Source: Ruminococcus sp.
GTDB lineage: Bacteria > Bacillota > Clostridia > Oscillospirales > Ruminococcaceae
DNA: 53,245 nt
Assembly (NCBI GenBank): GCA_015066745.1
Contig: SVNW01000019.1
Span: 1-53,245 of the forward strand
Reading direction: 5' to 3'
Under the pieces are notes generated by a model. It worked only from the letters and a program-made list of their open reading frames with translations. It was not told the origin of the DNA and searched no databases. Shown one piece after another: positions 24,204-33,085 of this stretch; position 1 is the first letter of the stretch; every line of letters starts with the position of its first letter. Position numbers and translations under genes: made by a program.

Positions 24204-26606
24204 TTAAAGAATTCCCCATATATCTCTAGCATAGTCCTTAACTGCACGGTCAGCAGAAAATACGCCTGCGCCTGCAATATTGTTAAGTGACATCTTAAGC
24301 CACTTGTATTTGTCGTTGTAAAGTTCTGATGAAAGTTTCTGAGCGGCTCTGTATGAATCAAAATCTGCGAGTACCATATATGGATCGGAGTTCTGAAGAG
24401 AATTTGCAACGTCGTTGAAGTTGCAGCCGTTTATTCCGTGATACATACGATTTACAGCCTGTTTTATCGTATTGTTTGAATCGTAGTAATTTCTAGGAGA
24501 ATAACCCATAGCTTTCTTGGCTGAAACTTCTTCTGCAGTCATACCGAAGATGATTATATTGTCATCGCCGACAGCCTGTTTTATTTCAACGTTTGCACCG
24601 TCGAGAGTACCGAGTGTTATTGCGCCGTTGAGCATAAGTTTCATATTACCTGTACCTGAAGCTTCTGTACCTGCGAGTGATATCTGTTCTGATATGTCGC
24701 TTGCCGGCATGAGAAGTTCTGAAAGTGTTACCTTGTAGTCTTCAAGGAAGAAAACATTGAGTTTTTCAGATATTTTCTTGTTCTTTCTGATTTCTTCCGA
24801 TATGCACCAGATCATTTTTATTATCTGTTTTGCAAGGTAATAACCGGGAGCAGCTTTGGCTGCGAATATATATGTTCTCGGAGTGTAATCAGCATCAGGA
24901 TTTTCAAGCAGATAGTTATAATCTGCAATGATGTTGAGTGCATTAAGATGCTGACGTTTATATTCGTGTAAACGCTTTACCTGTACGTCAAATATGCTGT
25001 CAGGGTCTATTTCAAAGTCAAGATTGCAGTAATTCTTTGCGTATTTTAAGAAGTTTTCCTTATTTGTTCTCTTGATCTTTGCAAGTTCGTCAAGTACGGC
25101 TTTGTCGTTTTCAAAAACTCCGAATTTTTTGAGTTCGTCACCGTCTTTAAGGAATTTGTCGCCTATCTTTGAAGAAAGGAGATTTGTAAGTCCCGGATTT
25201 GACTGATAAAGCCATCTTCTGTATGCGATTCCGTTTGTGACATTTTTGAACTTGAGCGGGAAGTATTCGTATTCATCGGCAAATACGTCCTGCTTGATTA
25301 TTTCTGAGTGAAGCTTTGAAACACCGTTTACGCTGTGAGAAGCAGCAACACAAAGAGATGCCATATGTATATGATTATTTTTGATGATAGACATACGGTT
25401 TGTTTTTTCGTAGTTGTTTTCACTCAGCTGTGAAAGCTTCTGACAGTATCTGTTGTTTATCTCAACTATGATGGAGAATATTCTCGGAACAATGCTCTTG
25501 AGAAGGTTGATATCCCATTTTTCAAGAGCTTCAGCCATTACTGTATGGTTTGTATATGCAAATGTATTTTTTACTATATGCCATGCTTTATCCCATGAAT
25601 ATCCGCAGTCATCGAGAAGTATTCTCATAAGTTCGGGAACTGCAAGGGTAGGGTGAGTGTCGTTTATATGTATAGCAACTTTGTCATGAAGATTTTCAAG
25701 AGTTCCGTATACTGACATATGGTTTGTAACGATATCGCCTATTGATGCGGCACAAAGGAAGTACTGCTGACGGAGTCTTAAAGATTTTCCTTCAAGATGA
25801 TTGTCGTTAGGGTAGAGAACCTTTGAAATAGCATTTGCTATACTGTTCTGACTCAGAGCCTTTGCATAGTCGCCCTGATTGAACATTGCCATGTCAAAGC
25901 TCGGTGATTTTGCAGTCCAGAGTCTGAGTACGGATACACCGTCACTGTTATAGCCTGATACATACATATCATATGGTATAGCAAGTACTGTACTATAGTT
26001 ATGATGTGATATATGATGATACTGACTGTCCCAGTATTCGTGAAGTTCGCCTTCAAAATGAACTTCTACTGCTCTTTCGGGTTTCGGATCGAGCCATACT
26101 TCACCGCCCGGCATCCAGTTGTCAGGAAGCTCAGTCTGCCAGCCGTCATCTATTTTCTGTTTGAAGATACCATATTCATAACATATAGAGTATCCCATTG
26201 CAGGTATTTCCTGAGTAGCCATTGCGTCGAGATAACACGCGGCAAGACGGCCAAGACCGCCGTTTCCGAGACCTGCATCGGGTTCGTTTTCATATATTTT
26301 TTCAAGATTGATGTCATATTCTTTAAGGATATTTCTTACATCTTCAACGATTTCGAGATTATAAAGACTGGTTTTAAGTGATCTTCCCATCAGAAATTCC
26401 ATTGAAAGATAGTAGATCTGTTTCCTTCCCTGAGAGTTTATTCTGTTGTTAAAACTGTTTCTTTTCTCATTCAGGTGTTCCATTACTATAGTAGAGAGCG
26501 CATTGTACACCTGTGTATCAGATGCGTCATCAGGAGCTACATTATAATTTGAATGCAGTGTCTTGATAAGTTCGTGTCTGATATATTCCTTGGACATTTT
26601 CTTCAT
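24204..26606 (-). CDS. glgP: Glycogen/alpha-glucan phosphorylase
   Basis: Phosphorolysis of alpha-1,4-glucans to glucose 1-phosphate. The 800 residues are the usual GT35 length. Marks include GNGGLGRLAACYLDAMAT near 107-124, the NDTHPTLAVPELMRIL segment (about 315-330), and the PLP lysine Lys656 in GTGNMKLMLNGA. Start chosen at ATG 26606, after GGAGAAAAGG. The frame extends upstream to a TTG at 26708, but that part lacks a ribosome site and reads like leader. It is the first gene of an operon with the GH13 enzyme downstream. The promoter at 26729-26757 gives a leader of about 115 bases. Confidence 0.95.
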   Translation of the reverse strand: MKKMSKEYIRHELIKTLHSNYNVAPDDASDTQVYNALSTIVMEHLNEKRNSFNNRINSQGRKQIYYLSMEFLMGRSLKTSLYNLEIVEDVRNILKEYDINLEKIYENEPDAGLGNGGLGRLAACYLDAMATQEIPAMGYSICYEYGIFKQKIDDGWQTELPDNWMPGGEVWLDPKPERAVEVHFEGELHEYWDSQYHHISHHNYSTVLAIPYDMYVSGYNSDGVSVLRLWTAKSPSFDMAMFNQGDYAKALSQNSIANAISKVLYPNDNHLEGKSLRLRQQYFLCAASIGDIVTNHMSVYGTLENLHDKVAIHINDTHPTLAVPELMRILLDDCGYSWDKAWHIVKNTFAYTNHTVMAEALEKWDINLLKSIVPRIFSIIVEINNRYCQKLSQLSENNYEKTNRMSIIKNNHIHMASLCVAASHSVNGVSKLHSEIIKQDVFADEYEYFPLKFKNVTNGIAYRRWLYQSNPGLTNLLSSKIGDKFLKDGDELKKFGVFENDKAVLDELAKIKRTNKENFLKYAKNYCNLDFEIDPDSIFDVQVKRLHEYKRQHLNALNIIADYNYLLENPDADYTPRTYIFAAKAAPGYYLAKQIIKMIWCISEEIRKNKKISEKLNVFFLEDYKVTLSELLMPASDISEQISLAGTEASGTGNMKLMLNGAITLGTLDGANVEIKQAVGDDNIIIFGMTAEEVSAKKAMGYSPRNYYDSNNTIKQAVNRMYHGINGCNFNDVANSLQNSDPYMVLADFDSYRAAQKLSSELYNDKYKWLKMSLNNIAGAGVFSADRAVKDYARDIWGIL

Positions 26607-26728
26607 TGCCTTTTCTCCATTCTCCGACGTGAAAATTAATGTGATAAAAATAGTGAATTGTGCTATATTGGTTGATATGATAAATTGAGCATAGCGTCGG
26701 GTACTCAAAATCAGTAATATATATAAAC

Positions 26729-26757
26729 ATTATACACTAATCAATTAATTAATTCAA
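26729..26757 (-). promoter_or_regulatory. Promoter of glgP-amylase operon
   Basis: Minus strand TTGAAT, 17-base spacer, TATAAT with TG directly upstream. Confidence 0.75.
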
Positions 26758-26897
26758 TACCTTTATCAAACAAAATAAAAGAAAATAAGTTATGCACTTT
26801 TTCTGGAAATGGTTAGGTATTATCACCATGAAATAATGGTTTATATTATACACAATGCTGAATTAAAAATATTTATAAGAAAAATTATTATTTACTA
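26758..26897. other. AT-rich stretch between divergent units
   Basis: No coding frame with a ribosome site. Only a minor hairpin CCAT-GAAATA-ATGG near 26833-26846 stands out. Confidence 0.4.
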
Positions 26898-26926
26898 TTG
26901 ACAAACAAAATTGACTGTGATATACT
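26898..26926 (+). promoter_or_regulatory. Strong promoter driving a very short transcript
   Basis: TTGACA, 17-base spacer, TATACT. A terminator-like hairpin begins about 13 bases after the predicted start. Confidence 0.7.
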
Positions 26927-26932
26927 AAGGAC

Positions 26933-26992
26933 AGAAAATAAATCACGGAAAAAAATCACCGGTAAGGTGACTTTCCGATTATTTTATTTTTT
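26933..26992 (+). ncRNA. Putative 60-nt small RNA (promoter followed at once by terminator)
   Basis: From the predicted start near 26933 the RNA would have a short A-rich 5' end, then a two-part hairpin (CGGAAA/TTTCCG at 26946-26951 and 26972-26977, inner TCACC/GGTGA with a GGTAA loop), then a long T-rich tract. There is no reading frame. It is either an independent small RNA or an attenuated leader of the downstream riboswitch gene. No known RNA family is recognised. Confidence 0.45.
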
Positions 26993-27081
26993 ATTTTACA
27001 ACCTAAACAACGTCGATAAACTCTCTTTTTCATTTCACTAACTATTTTGTATTTATTCAGGCAAAGATTTGATCCTTCACT

Positions 27082-27107
27082 TTGACACTTAAAAAAGCAT
27101 GATAGTA
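27082..27107 (+). promoter_or_regulatory. Possible promoter of riboswitch-controlled gene
   Basis: TTGACA, then a short 15-base spacer to TAGTAA. It is sub-optimal, but placed so that transcription would begin just before the aptamer. Confidence 0.4.
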
Positions 27108-27114
27108 AAAATTA

Positions 27115-27201
27115 AACAATTGGGCAAACTTGCTGAAAGGCAAGGACGCAAAGCTTAGGGTCTAAACCATTAAAGGTATGACAGCCAGCTGCACAATTTT
27201 T
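27115..27201 (+). promoter_or_regulatory. Cyclic di-GMP-I (GEMM) riboswitch aptamer
   Basis: Carries the conserved GEMM-I core in order: GGGCAAACTTGC, the P2 loop closed as CTTGC/GCAAG, GGACGCAAAGC, GGGTCTAAACC, GGTATGACAGCC and AGCTGC. A terminal CAATT/AATTG helix closes it. GEMM-I senses c-di-GMP. It lies about 150 bases before a secreted dockerin protein, with an intrinsic terminator between, so control by transcription termination is likely. Confidence 0.92.
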
Positions 27202-27242
27202 AAGCGAACCAATTTTTTAGTGGTCGTTTATGGTTGGAACAG

Positions 27243-27280
27243 AAGGCTGATACCACCCGGTATCAGCCTTTTAAAATTTT
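27243..27280 (+). terminator. Riboswitch expression-platform terminator
   Basis: Perfect 12-pair stem AAGGCTGATACC/GGTATCAGCCTT with an ACCC loop, then TTTTAAAATTTTT. It lies between the c-di-GMP aptamer and the gene start. Confidence 0.85.
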
Positions 27281-27349
27281 TAGACTATTGTATTTTATGT
27301 TAGAAAAAAATTTTAATGACTAAAAATATATTTAATGGGAGGAATCATT

Positions 27350-29470
27350 ATGAAATCGGTAAAGAGAATAGTATCGACAGCGTTAGCGGCTGTTTTATCA
27401 ATAAATATGTCGACAGCAATAGTTCCTGCAGTAGTTTCTGCACAGGAACAGGATATCACAATTAATGATGTCCTCAAGGAAGGATTAAGCAATTTTGAAA
27501 CTGCTGTAGATATTTCAGCTTTTGAATATGGAATTTCTGCTGAAGATATTGCACAGATAAGTAGTATCATAAATCAGGTATTTGTAGATCCTGAACTTTT
27601 TTATATTAATGTTGGTTCTGTAAATGTAACAGCCAAGAATGGTATAATAACAAAAGTTAAATTTGAATATAATAATACTCCGGAAGAAGTTAATCCTCTT
27701 ATAGAAAAATTTAATCAGAAGGTTGACAGTATAATAAGCAATAATATAACTGAAGATATGACAGATCTTGAAAAAGCTCTTAAACTTCATGATTATATAG
27801 TTCTTAATTCAAAGTATGACCTTGAAAGTACTATAGAAGATTATAACGGCGGAATATCCGCTTATGATATATTGGTTATGGGAAACGGCGTATGTCAGGG
27901 GTATGCTCAGGCATACAGCTATCTTCTTAATCATCTGGGAATAGAATCTGTAATGGCTACAAGTGAAGAGATGGTTCATGCGTGGAATCTGGTTAAGATC
28001 GATGGTGAATGGTATCATGTTGATGTTACATGGGACGATCCGCTTCCAGATGCAGCAGGCAGAGTAAATCATTCATATTTTATGCTCAGTGATGAGGCTA
28101 TAGCTACTGAAAGTCAGACAAGACTCAGTGCTCATCACAGTTGGGACAGCAAAGGTATTACAGCAACCAGTACAAAGTATGACAATGAATTCTGGGCAAG
28201 TGTAGGTACTGAAATATTTATAAACAACCATCAGTGGTATTTTATAAGTGAAGATGGTCAGTACAGCACATATTCAGCTGATTCAGCTCAGGTAAGTACA
28301 AACGTAAGCCTTGATGAAGAAAAGTGGTATGTATGGAATGAAACAACTCAGTTCTGGGCTGGCAAATACACAAGCCTCATAGTTTCAGACGGTAAAGTTT
28401 ATTACAACACACCTACAATGATCTATTCAATGAATCTTGACGGTTCATGCAAAGAAGGTCTTAAATACGTAAATCCATATGAAACAAACGGTTATATGTA
28501 TGGTCTGGTACTTGAAAATGACAAGCTTTATGCAGTGATCAAACAAGCTCCTGCTGATGCCGGAACTCTTGTTGAAGTTATGGATCTTCATCTTGAAAAT
28601 TATTCATATATAGAAACTATGCTCAGTTCGATCGAAGATATGCAGGACGGCGACAGCTCAGTATTTGATGTAACTGAAGAAAAGGTTCTTCCGGCACAGG
28701 CGATTGATCTTATAAAGGGCAGAGATATTGAAATCGTTCTTGAGATTGAAGACTCTTACAGCTGGGCAATAAACGGTCAGGATGTAAGCAGTGCTGAAAC
28801 CAAGGATATAAATCTTGAAATCAATCAGGATAAGGGCGAAGTTCCTGAAAGTATGCTTGCTGATATAGCTTCAGGTAAGGATACAGTAGAACTTGATCTT
28901 GAACATGACGGCGAATTTGGTTTCAAGGCAGATATAAGCTACAACATCGGTTCAGAATTTTCTGAAAGACCTGCAACATTGTATTACTACAACGAGTCTG
29001 AAAATAAAATGGATAAGGTACAGGACGTAGTTGTAAATGCAGACGGTAAAGTTGTTATATCACTTAATCACGCATCAAGTTATGTGGTAGTAATGGATCA
29101 GATAAATATTGATGACAAGACATATAAAGATCCTTCTGTAACTACTGATGTTCCGAAGACAGAACAGCCAACAACTACAGCTCCTTCTGAAACAGAACCT
29201 CCTGTAACAACAGAACCGACAACTACAACTACAACTACAACGACTACTGCAGAACCAAGTGTTCTTAAAGGTCTTGGAGATATAAATTCAAACGGTACAG
29301 TAGATCTTACCGATCTTACAAAGATATCACTCCATCTTCTGGGAGATGCAACGTTACCTACAGTATTCCTTCCATATGCAGATGTTACATTTGACGGAAT
29401 CGTTGATTTGTGTGACCTTGCAACAATGAAACAGTACATCATGAAAGATATCACATCATTTACAAAGTAA
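27350..29470 (+). CDS. Secreted transglutaminase-like protein with C-terminal type I dockerin
   Basis: A 706-residue exported protein with signal peptide (about 1-30, ending VVSAQ). The transglutaminase-like core has Cys182 (NGVCQGYAQAY), His210 (VHAWNLV) and Asp225 (HVDVTWDD), the papain-like triad. A region of about 330 residues of unknown function follows. Then comes a Thr/Pro linker (about 590-640) and a type I dockerin with two calcium loops, DINSNGTVDLTDL and DVTFDGIVDLCDL. It probably docks to a cohesin on a scaffoldin or at the cell surface, and may cut or cross-link proteins. GGGAGG precedes ATG 27350. Controlled by the c-di-GMP riboswitch just upstream. Confidence 0.88.
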   Translation: MKSVKRIVSTALAAVLSINMSTAIVPAVVSAQEQDITINDVLKEGLSNFETAVDISAFEYGISAEDIAQISSIINQVFVDPELFYINVGSVNVTAKNGIITKVKFEYNNTPEEVNPLIEKFNQKVDSIISNNITEDMTDLEKALKLHDYIVLNSKYDLESTIEDYNGGISAYDILVMGNGVCQGYAQAYSYLLNHLGIESVMATSEEMVHAWNLVKIDGEWYHVDVTWDDPLPDAAGRVNHSYFMLSDEAIATESQTRLSAHHSWDSKGITATSTKYDNEFWASVGTEIFINNHQWYFISEDGQYSTYSADSAQVSTNVSLDEEKWYVWNETTQFWAGKYTSLIVSDGKVYYNTPTMIYSMNLDGSCKEGLKYVNPYETNGYMYGLVLENDKLYAVIKQAPADAGTLVEVMDLHLENYSYIETMLSSIEDMQDGDSSVFDVTEEKVLPAQAIDLIKGRDIEIVLEIEDSYSWAINGQDVSSAETKDINLEINQDKGEVPESMLADIASGKDTVELDLEHDGEFGFKADISYNIGSEFSERPATLYYYNESENKMDKVQDVVVNADGKVVISLNHASSYVVVMDQINIDDKTYKDPSVTTDVPKTEQPTTTAPSETEPPVTTEPTTTTTTTTTTAEPSVLKGLGDINSNGTVDLTDLTKISLHLLGDATLPTVFLPYADVTFDGIVDLCDLATMKQYIMKDITSFTK

Positions 29471-29530
29471 GATGTACTTAATAAAGAAATTTCCAAACAA
29501 ATAGTGTTTTTCTCATATTTCCTTGGAAGG

Positions 29531-29556
29531 CGGCCCCACTTATGTGGGGTCGTTTT
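29531..29556 (+). terminator. Terminator of the transglutaminase-dockerin gene
   Basis: Nine-pair stem CGGCCCCAC/GTGGGGTCG (one wobble), TTAT loop, TTTT behind. Confidence 0.8.
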
Positions 29557-29576
29557 CTGCCCTGAAAACAAAAATA

Positions 29577-29604
29577 AATGCTGCACTTTTTTTCGTGCAG
29601 CATT
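29577..29604. terminator. Terminator of the channel-like gene (bidirectional)
   Basis: Ten-pair stem AATGCTGCAC/GTGCAGCATT, T-rich loop, T runs on both sides; 27 bp after the minus-strand stop. Confidence 0.85.
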
Positions 29605-29630
29605 ATTTTTTGAATGAAAATCAATATTTT

Positions 29631-30830
29631 TTATTCAGCTTTGTTATTGTCATCGAACTTGTCTTCGAGTTTCTTGAGTGTATTTGCAGCGAATGTCTTG
29701 CCACCGATACCAAATGAAACTGCAAATGCGATACCAACAGCAGCAACAATAATGATGAATGTGCATTCAACTATTGCATTTGCGATTCCGAGCTGGCTTA
29801 AGCAGAGGAATGCGAGTACAACGTAGATAGCTGTTTTAGCAACAAATGCACTTGCTTTAGCTTTAGGGAACTTGTTGCTGATAGCAGATTCAACTGTGTT
29901 TGCACCGAAGATACCAACGATAAGGATAAGTGCGATGCTGAGAGCTGTAGGAATGTAGCCTATGATCATATGTCCGATTCCTGTGAGTACAGGTAAACCG
30001 AGAACATTGATGCCCTGAATGAGGAAAATGCCGATCATGAGGCATCTTACTATTGTAGCGATAAGCTTTGAAAGAACGATTTTCTTTGCAGGACTGCCTG
30101 TGATCTTTTCGATAAGAGTATCAGCACCGACTCCTGCGAGGAATGTTTCGAGTAAATTTGTAACGAGGTTTGAAATGAATATGCCAAGTGCGATTATTAC
30201 AACTGCACTGAGAATATTCGGGATAGCTGCGAAGATAGAAGATACGATTGCGTTTGTAGGACCTGAAATAGATGTTATTTCAAGTTTATCAAGTGCAGCT
30301 GAAATAACTATAAGAAGTATAAATCCGTAAATAAGATTTACGATTATACTGGATAAAGCTGTTTTTTCGGTAGCTTTTATACCTGACTTTTCCTGAAGTG
30401 AATCAATCTTTGTTGCTTTAAGTACAGGAGTGAGAAGATCCTTTACTATCTTAGCGATAAATATACCGATTGCAAGAATGAATCCGGCGGAAATAAGCTT
30501 AGGAATAAATGAAATAAAGTCACTTGCAAGGTTTGAAATAGGTGTTGAAACACTGTGCATTTCAAGCTTGTCAAGTACCCCCGGAAGGAAAACTATGAAA
30601 GTAATAAAGTATGCGAGTTTTGCTATAAAGTCTTTTGCTGTTTTGGTTGTTTCGGGTTTGATGCCGATTTTTCCGAGAAGTTTCTCAACCTTAGGAAGAT
30701 TAAGAAGCTTGGTTACGAGAGATCTCACTACTTTTGCTACTACAAATGCAAGTACAAGCAGGATAATAGCAAACAAGATATTTGGTACCTTGTCGAGTAA
30801 TGAATCTGCGAAGCGTTTGAGTTCATCCAT
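29631..30830 (-). CDS. Mechanosensitive-channel-like membrane protein (conserved TM-helix repeat family)
   Basis: A 399-residue membrane protein made of repeated long hydrophobic segments (about ten). Recurring blocks are of the type IPKLISAGFILAIGIFIAKI, IPNILSAVVIIALGIFISNL and IPTALSIALILIVGIFGANT, typical of the conserved TM-helix repeat found in MscS relatives such as CmpX. The end reads GIAFAVSFGIGGKTFAANTL, like the pore-lining helix of MscS channels. Probable role: ion or osmolyte conductance under membrane tension. AAAGGGG precedes ATG. It stands alone, with a long structured leader and a strong promoter. Confidence 0.82.
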   Translation of the reverse strand: MDELKRFADSLLDKVPNILFAIILLVLAFVVAKVVRSLVTKLLNLPKVEKLLGKIGIKPETTKTAKDFIAKLAYFITFIVFLPGVLDKLEMHSVSTPISNLASDFISFIPKLISAGFILAIGIFIAKIVKDLLTPVLKATKIDSLQEKSGIKATEKTALSSIIVNLIYGFILLIVISAALDKLEITSISGPTNAIVSSIFAAIPNILSAVVIIALGIFISNLVTNLLETFLAGVGADTLIEKITGSPAKKIVLSKLIATIVRCLMIGIFLIQGINVLGLPVLTGIGHMIIGYIPTALSIALILIVGIFGANTVESAISNKFPKAKASAFVAKTAIYVVLAFLCLSQLGIANAIVECTFIIIVAAVGIAFAVSFGIGGKTFAANTLKKLEDKFDDNNKAE

Positions 30831-30991
30831 AAAAATACCCCTTTATCTTAAAATATTTACCGTTTAAAAGCAGAGAAGCCAAGCGAAAACGGCAAAACTC
30901 GCTTTATTGATTTTCATTCTTTGTGTAAAATGCATTACATTTAAAACGTTTTGCATAAAATACGACAAATTCTCTGCTACTTTTTTGATAT
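30831..30991 (-). promoter_or_regulatory. Structured 5' leader of the channel-like gene
   Basis: About 160 bases between predicted transcription start and ATG. Perfect 9-base arms AGCAGAGAA (from 30978) and TTCTCTGCT (to 30869) close a domain of about 110 bases. The domain contains a second hairpin AAGCGAG/TTCGCTT around TTTTGCCGTT and a third TGTAA/TTACA arm. No coding frame. This layout is that of a regulatory RNA, but I do not recognise a known class. Confidence 0.5.
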
Positions 30992-30997
30992 AAGACA

Positions 30998-31026
30998 ATT
31001 ATAGCATTTTAGTTTGTTATAGTCAA
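30998..31026 (-). promoter_or_regulatory. Promoter of the channel-like gene
   Basis: Minus strand TTGACT, 17-base spacer, TATAAT. Confidence 0.8.
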
Positions 31027-31062
31027 GCACAAATATTTCAAGCTTTTGTAAGGGTGTAAATG

Positions 31063-31770
31063 TTAATTTGTGTATATCATAGGATTTTTCTTTTTGGATA
31101 TGATATATATTAAAGTTCCTATGATAAAAGGAAGGAATGGGAAAATATTAATTGTATCAAATAATAACTCCGGAAATATTTTTGACCTGCTTTGCATAAA
31201 ATTATTTTTAATAGTGATAATAAGATAAATAAAACCAAATATTACGATAAACGATACTGAAAACACGGTGATGATGTATGCGTTTTTAGTTCCTATTTTG
31301 AGTGTGAGCGGAATATTTATTGATGCTATTAACAGAAATGCAGAAACAGGTAAAATAAATGACATCAAATGTTGTGCAGTAACAGAGAGACTGAGAATTT
31401 TACAGGAAACTGCAAGAGAAACAACAGAGTATACGACTGTCAATAAAGATGCAATCAGAAAAGAAACATACTGTCCTGCGAGTGCAGTTGAAAAATTTAT
31501 CGGAGTAGAGGATATAAATTTATTAAAAGTATTTTTTGAATCAAAGAAAAACTGTCGTCCGATTGATAGGTACATGATTAAAAATGTGTATGTGTAGTAA
31601 AACACGCATACACCATTATGGTTTCCAACATTTTTATTGAGAGTTGGCAATACAGAAAGCATTGCTACGAAAACCAAAGGATAAATCAGAAGAATTATTG
31701 CCCAAATAATTTTTAACTTATAGTTTGTTGATTTTAAAATCTGAAAATGCATTGTGATTATAGTGTTCAT
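31063..31770 (-). CDS. ABC-2-type transporter permease
   Basis: A 235-residue protein with six predicted membrane helices (first at about 20-42, WAIILLIYPLVFVAMLSVL), of the ABC-2 type. The middle part (FFDSKNTFNKFISSTPINFS) matches the cytoplasmic loop typical of such permeases. Third gene of a GntR-ATPase-permease operon resembling ytrABC-type or BcrAB-type efflux systems, which often answer to cell-wall antibiotics. AAAGGG lies before the ATG. Confidence 0.8.
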   Translation of the reverse strand: MNTIITMHFQILKSTNYKLKIIWAIILLIYPLVFVAMLSVLPTLNKNVGNHNGVCVFYYTYTFLIMYLSIGRQFFFDSKNTFNKFISSTPINFSTALAGQYVSFLIASLLTVVYSVVSLAVSCKILSLSVTAQHLMSFILPVSAFLLIASINIPLTLKIGTKNAYIITVFSVSFIVIFGFIYLIITIKNNFMQSRSKIFPELLFDTINIFPFLPFIIGTLIYIISKKKNPMIYTN

Positions 31771-31790
31771 AATTTTTTCCCTTTCATATT

Positions 31791-32660
31791 TTAAATTTTA
31801 GCAGTTGATGATTTGAAGTTTTTAGCGTAAAAAAACATGATTTGTTCTATTGTCGGCTGGTCAATTACAAAATCTGATGTTGTATATGGAGTTGCGTCAT
31901 TTACAAGCACCTCACAGTCAAATTTTGATTTCCTGTATCCGATTATTGAGGAACTGTCAATAGTTTCAAGTGCCTGAGGTGTGCATTTTATGAGCTTATG
32001 ACGTTCAAGCATGGAGAGTTTGTCTTCACAAAGAAGTATCTGCCCTTTATGTATAAATGTAATAGCATCAGCAATACGTTCAAGGTCATTTGTTATATGT
32101 GATGAGATCAGAATAGAATGTTCCTCATCTGATACAAATTCCTGAAACATATCAAGTACTTCCGTTTTCATTATCGGGTCTATTCCGCTTGTCGGTTCAT
32201 CGAGTATGAGTAGTTTTGCATTGTGTGACATTGCACAGGCAATAGATGCTTTCATTTTCATACCTTTTGAAAATGTTTTAAAAGGCTTGTCGTCAGGTAG
32301 TTCAAGTCTTTGGCAATGTTTTTTGAAGATCTGTTCGTCCCATTGTTTATAGATAGTTTTCATTATTTTGTTCATTGATGTCAGGTTCAGGCTTTCGTTA
32401 AAACACATTTCATCAAAGACTATACCGATATCTTCTTTTATTTTTGACTCGTTTTTTATATGGTCTGTTCCAAAGATGTTTATTGAACCATAGTCGCATT
32501 TTATCATGTTCAGTATTGCTTTTATCGTTGTAGTTTTTCCTGCACCGTTTTCACCTACAAAACCCATTATAGTTCCGCTTTCAACGTTGAAACTGACATT
32601 TGTCAGTGAAAAGTTTTTTAGTTTTTTAGAGATAAAATTTACTTCAATTGCGTTTTTCAT
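31791..32660 (-). CDS. ABC transporter ATP-binding protein (YtrB-like)
   Basis: A 289-residue ATPase with Walker A GENGAGKTTT (about 36-45), signature in the degenerate form FSKGMKMK (about 129-136), Walker B LLILDEPTSGIDP (about 149-161) and the switch His in ISSHITND (about 186). SKGM in place of SGGQ is usual for the YtrB branch. It pairs with the membrane protein downstream (20 bp gap) and is coupled to the regulator upstream (6 bp gap). Likely exports a hydrophobic compound or peptide; substrate unknown. Confidence 0.9.
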   Translation of the reverse strand: MKNAIEVNFISKKLKNFSLTNVSFNVESGTIMGFVGENGAGKTTTIKAILNMIKCDYGSINIFGTDHIKNESKIKEDIGIVFDEMCFNESLNLTSMNKIMKTIYKQWDEQIFKKHCQRLELPDDKPFKTFSKGMKMKASIACAMSHNAKLLILDEPTSGIDPIMKTEVLDMFQEFVSDEEHSILISSHITNDLERIADAITFIHKGQILLCEDKLSMLERHKLIKCTPQALETIDSSSIIGYRKSKFDCEVLVNDATPYTTSDFVIDQPTIEQIMFFYAKNFKSSTAKI

Positions 32661-32666
32661 ACATAT

Positions 32667-33050
32667 CTACTCCTCTTCATTATAGATGATCTCAAGTATC
32701 TCTGAAAGTTCTTTTAGTGAGATATTGCATTGTCGTGCTGACAGTACGGCATCTCTGAAGCTTTCGTCTATTTTTTTCAGATTTTCTTCACGGATAAGTT
32801 CGGTGTTTTTAGGACATACAAAACTGCCTTTTCCGGTGAATGAAACGATAAAACCGTCTTTTTCAAGTTCTTCGTATGCACGTTTTGTAGTTATCAGACT
32901 TATCCGCAGTTCTTTTGCAAGAATACGCATAGAGGGGAGCGCTTCGTTTTCTTTGAGTGTACCGTTTAAAATCAAGGTTTTTATCTGTGTATAGATCTGT
33001 TCATATATCGGAACACCGCTACTGTTGCTTATTAAAATATTTATTTTCAT
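32667..33050 (-). CDS. GntR-family transcriptional regulator (YtrA type)
   Basis: A 127-residue repressor of the short YtrA subfamily. It has an N-terminal winged helix (VPIYEQIYTQIKTLILNGTL, then LPSMRILAKELRISLITTKR, about 12-55) and a short helical end instead of a ligand-binding domain. Start taken at ATG 33050 (MKINILISNSSGVPIYEQ), with GGTGGTG just before it; the frame runs upstream to 33092, across the operator. First gene of the ABC operon. A perfect palindrome at the transcription start indicates autoregulation. Confidence 0.88.
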   Translation of the reverse strand: MKINILISNSSGVPIYEQIYTQIKTLILNGTLKENEALPSMRILAKELRISLITTKRAYEELEKDGFIVSFTGKGSFVCPKNTELIREENLKKIDESFRDAVLSARQCNISLKELSEILEIIYNEEE

Positions 33051-33062
33051 CACCACCATGAA

Positions 33063-33085
33063 ATGTATATATGTGATATATACAT
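33063..33085. promoter_or_regulatory. Palindromic operator of the GntR-ABC operon
   Basis: Perfect 10-bp inverted repeat ATGTATATAT-GTG-ATATATACAT, overlapping the -10 by two bases and covering the predicted transcription start. Binding by the adjacent GntR protein would block the promoter. Confidence 0.75.

Noticed and set aside
26607..26708. TTG start giving GlgP 34 extra residues
   Set aside because: No ribosome site; the 800-residue form from ATG 26606 has a good one and fits the family length.
26640..27349. tRNA or other classic RNA gene in the long gap before the transglutaminase gene
   Set aside because: No cloverleaf or TTCGA-type T-loop was found; the structured parts are explained by the c-di-GMP riboswitch and two terminator hairpins.
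29098..29586. 162-codon minus-strand Val-rich frame
   Set aside because: Antisense of the Thr linker (ACA/ACT codons) of the transglutaminase-dockerin gene.
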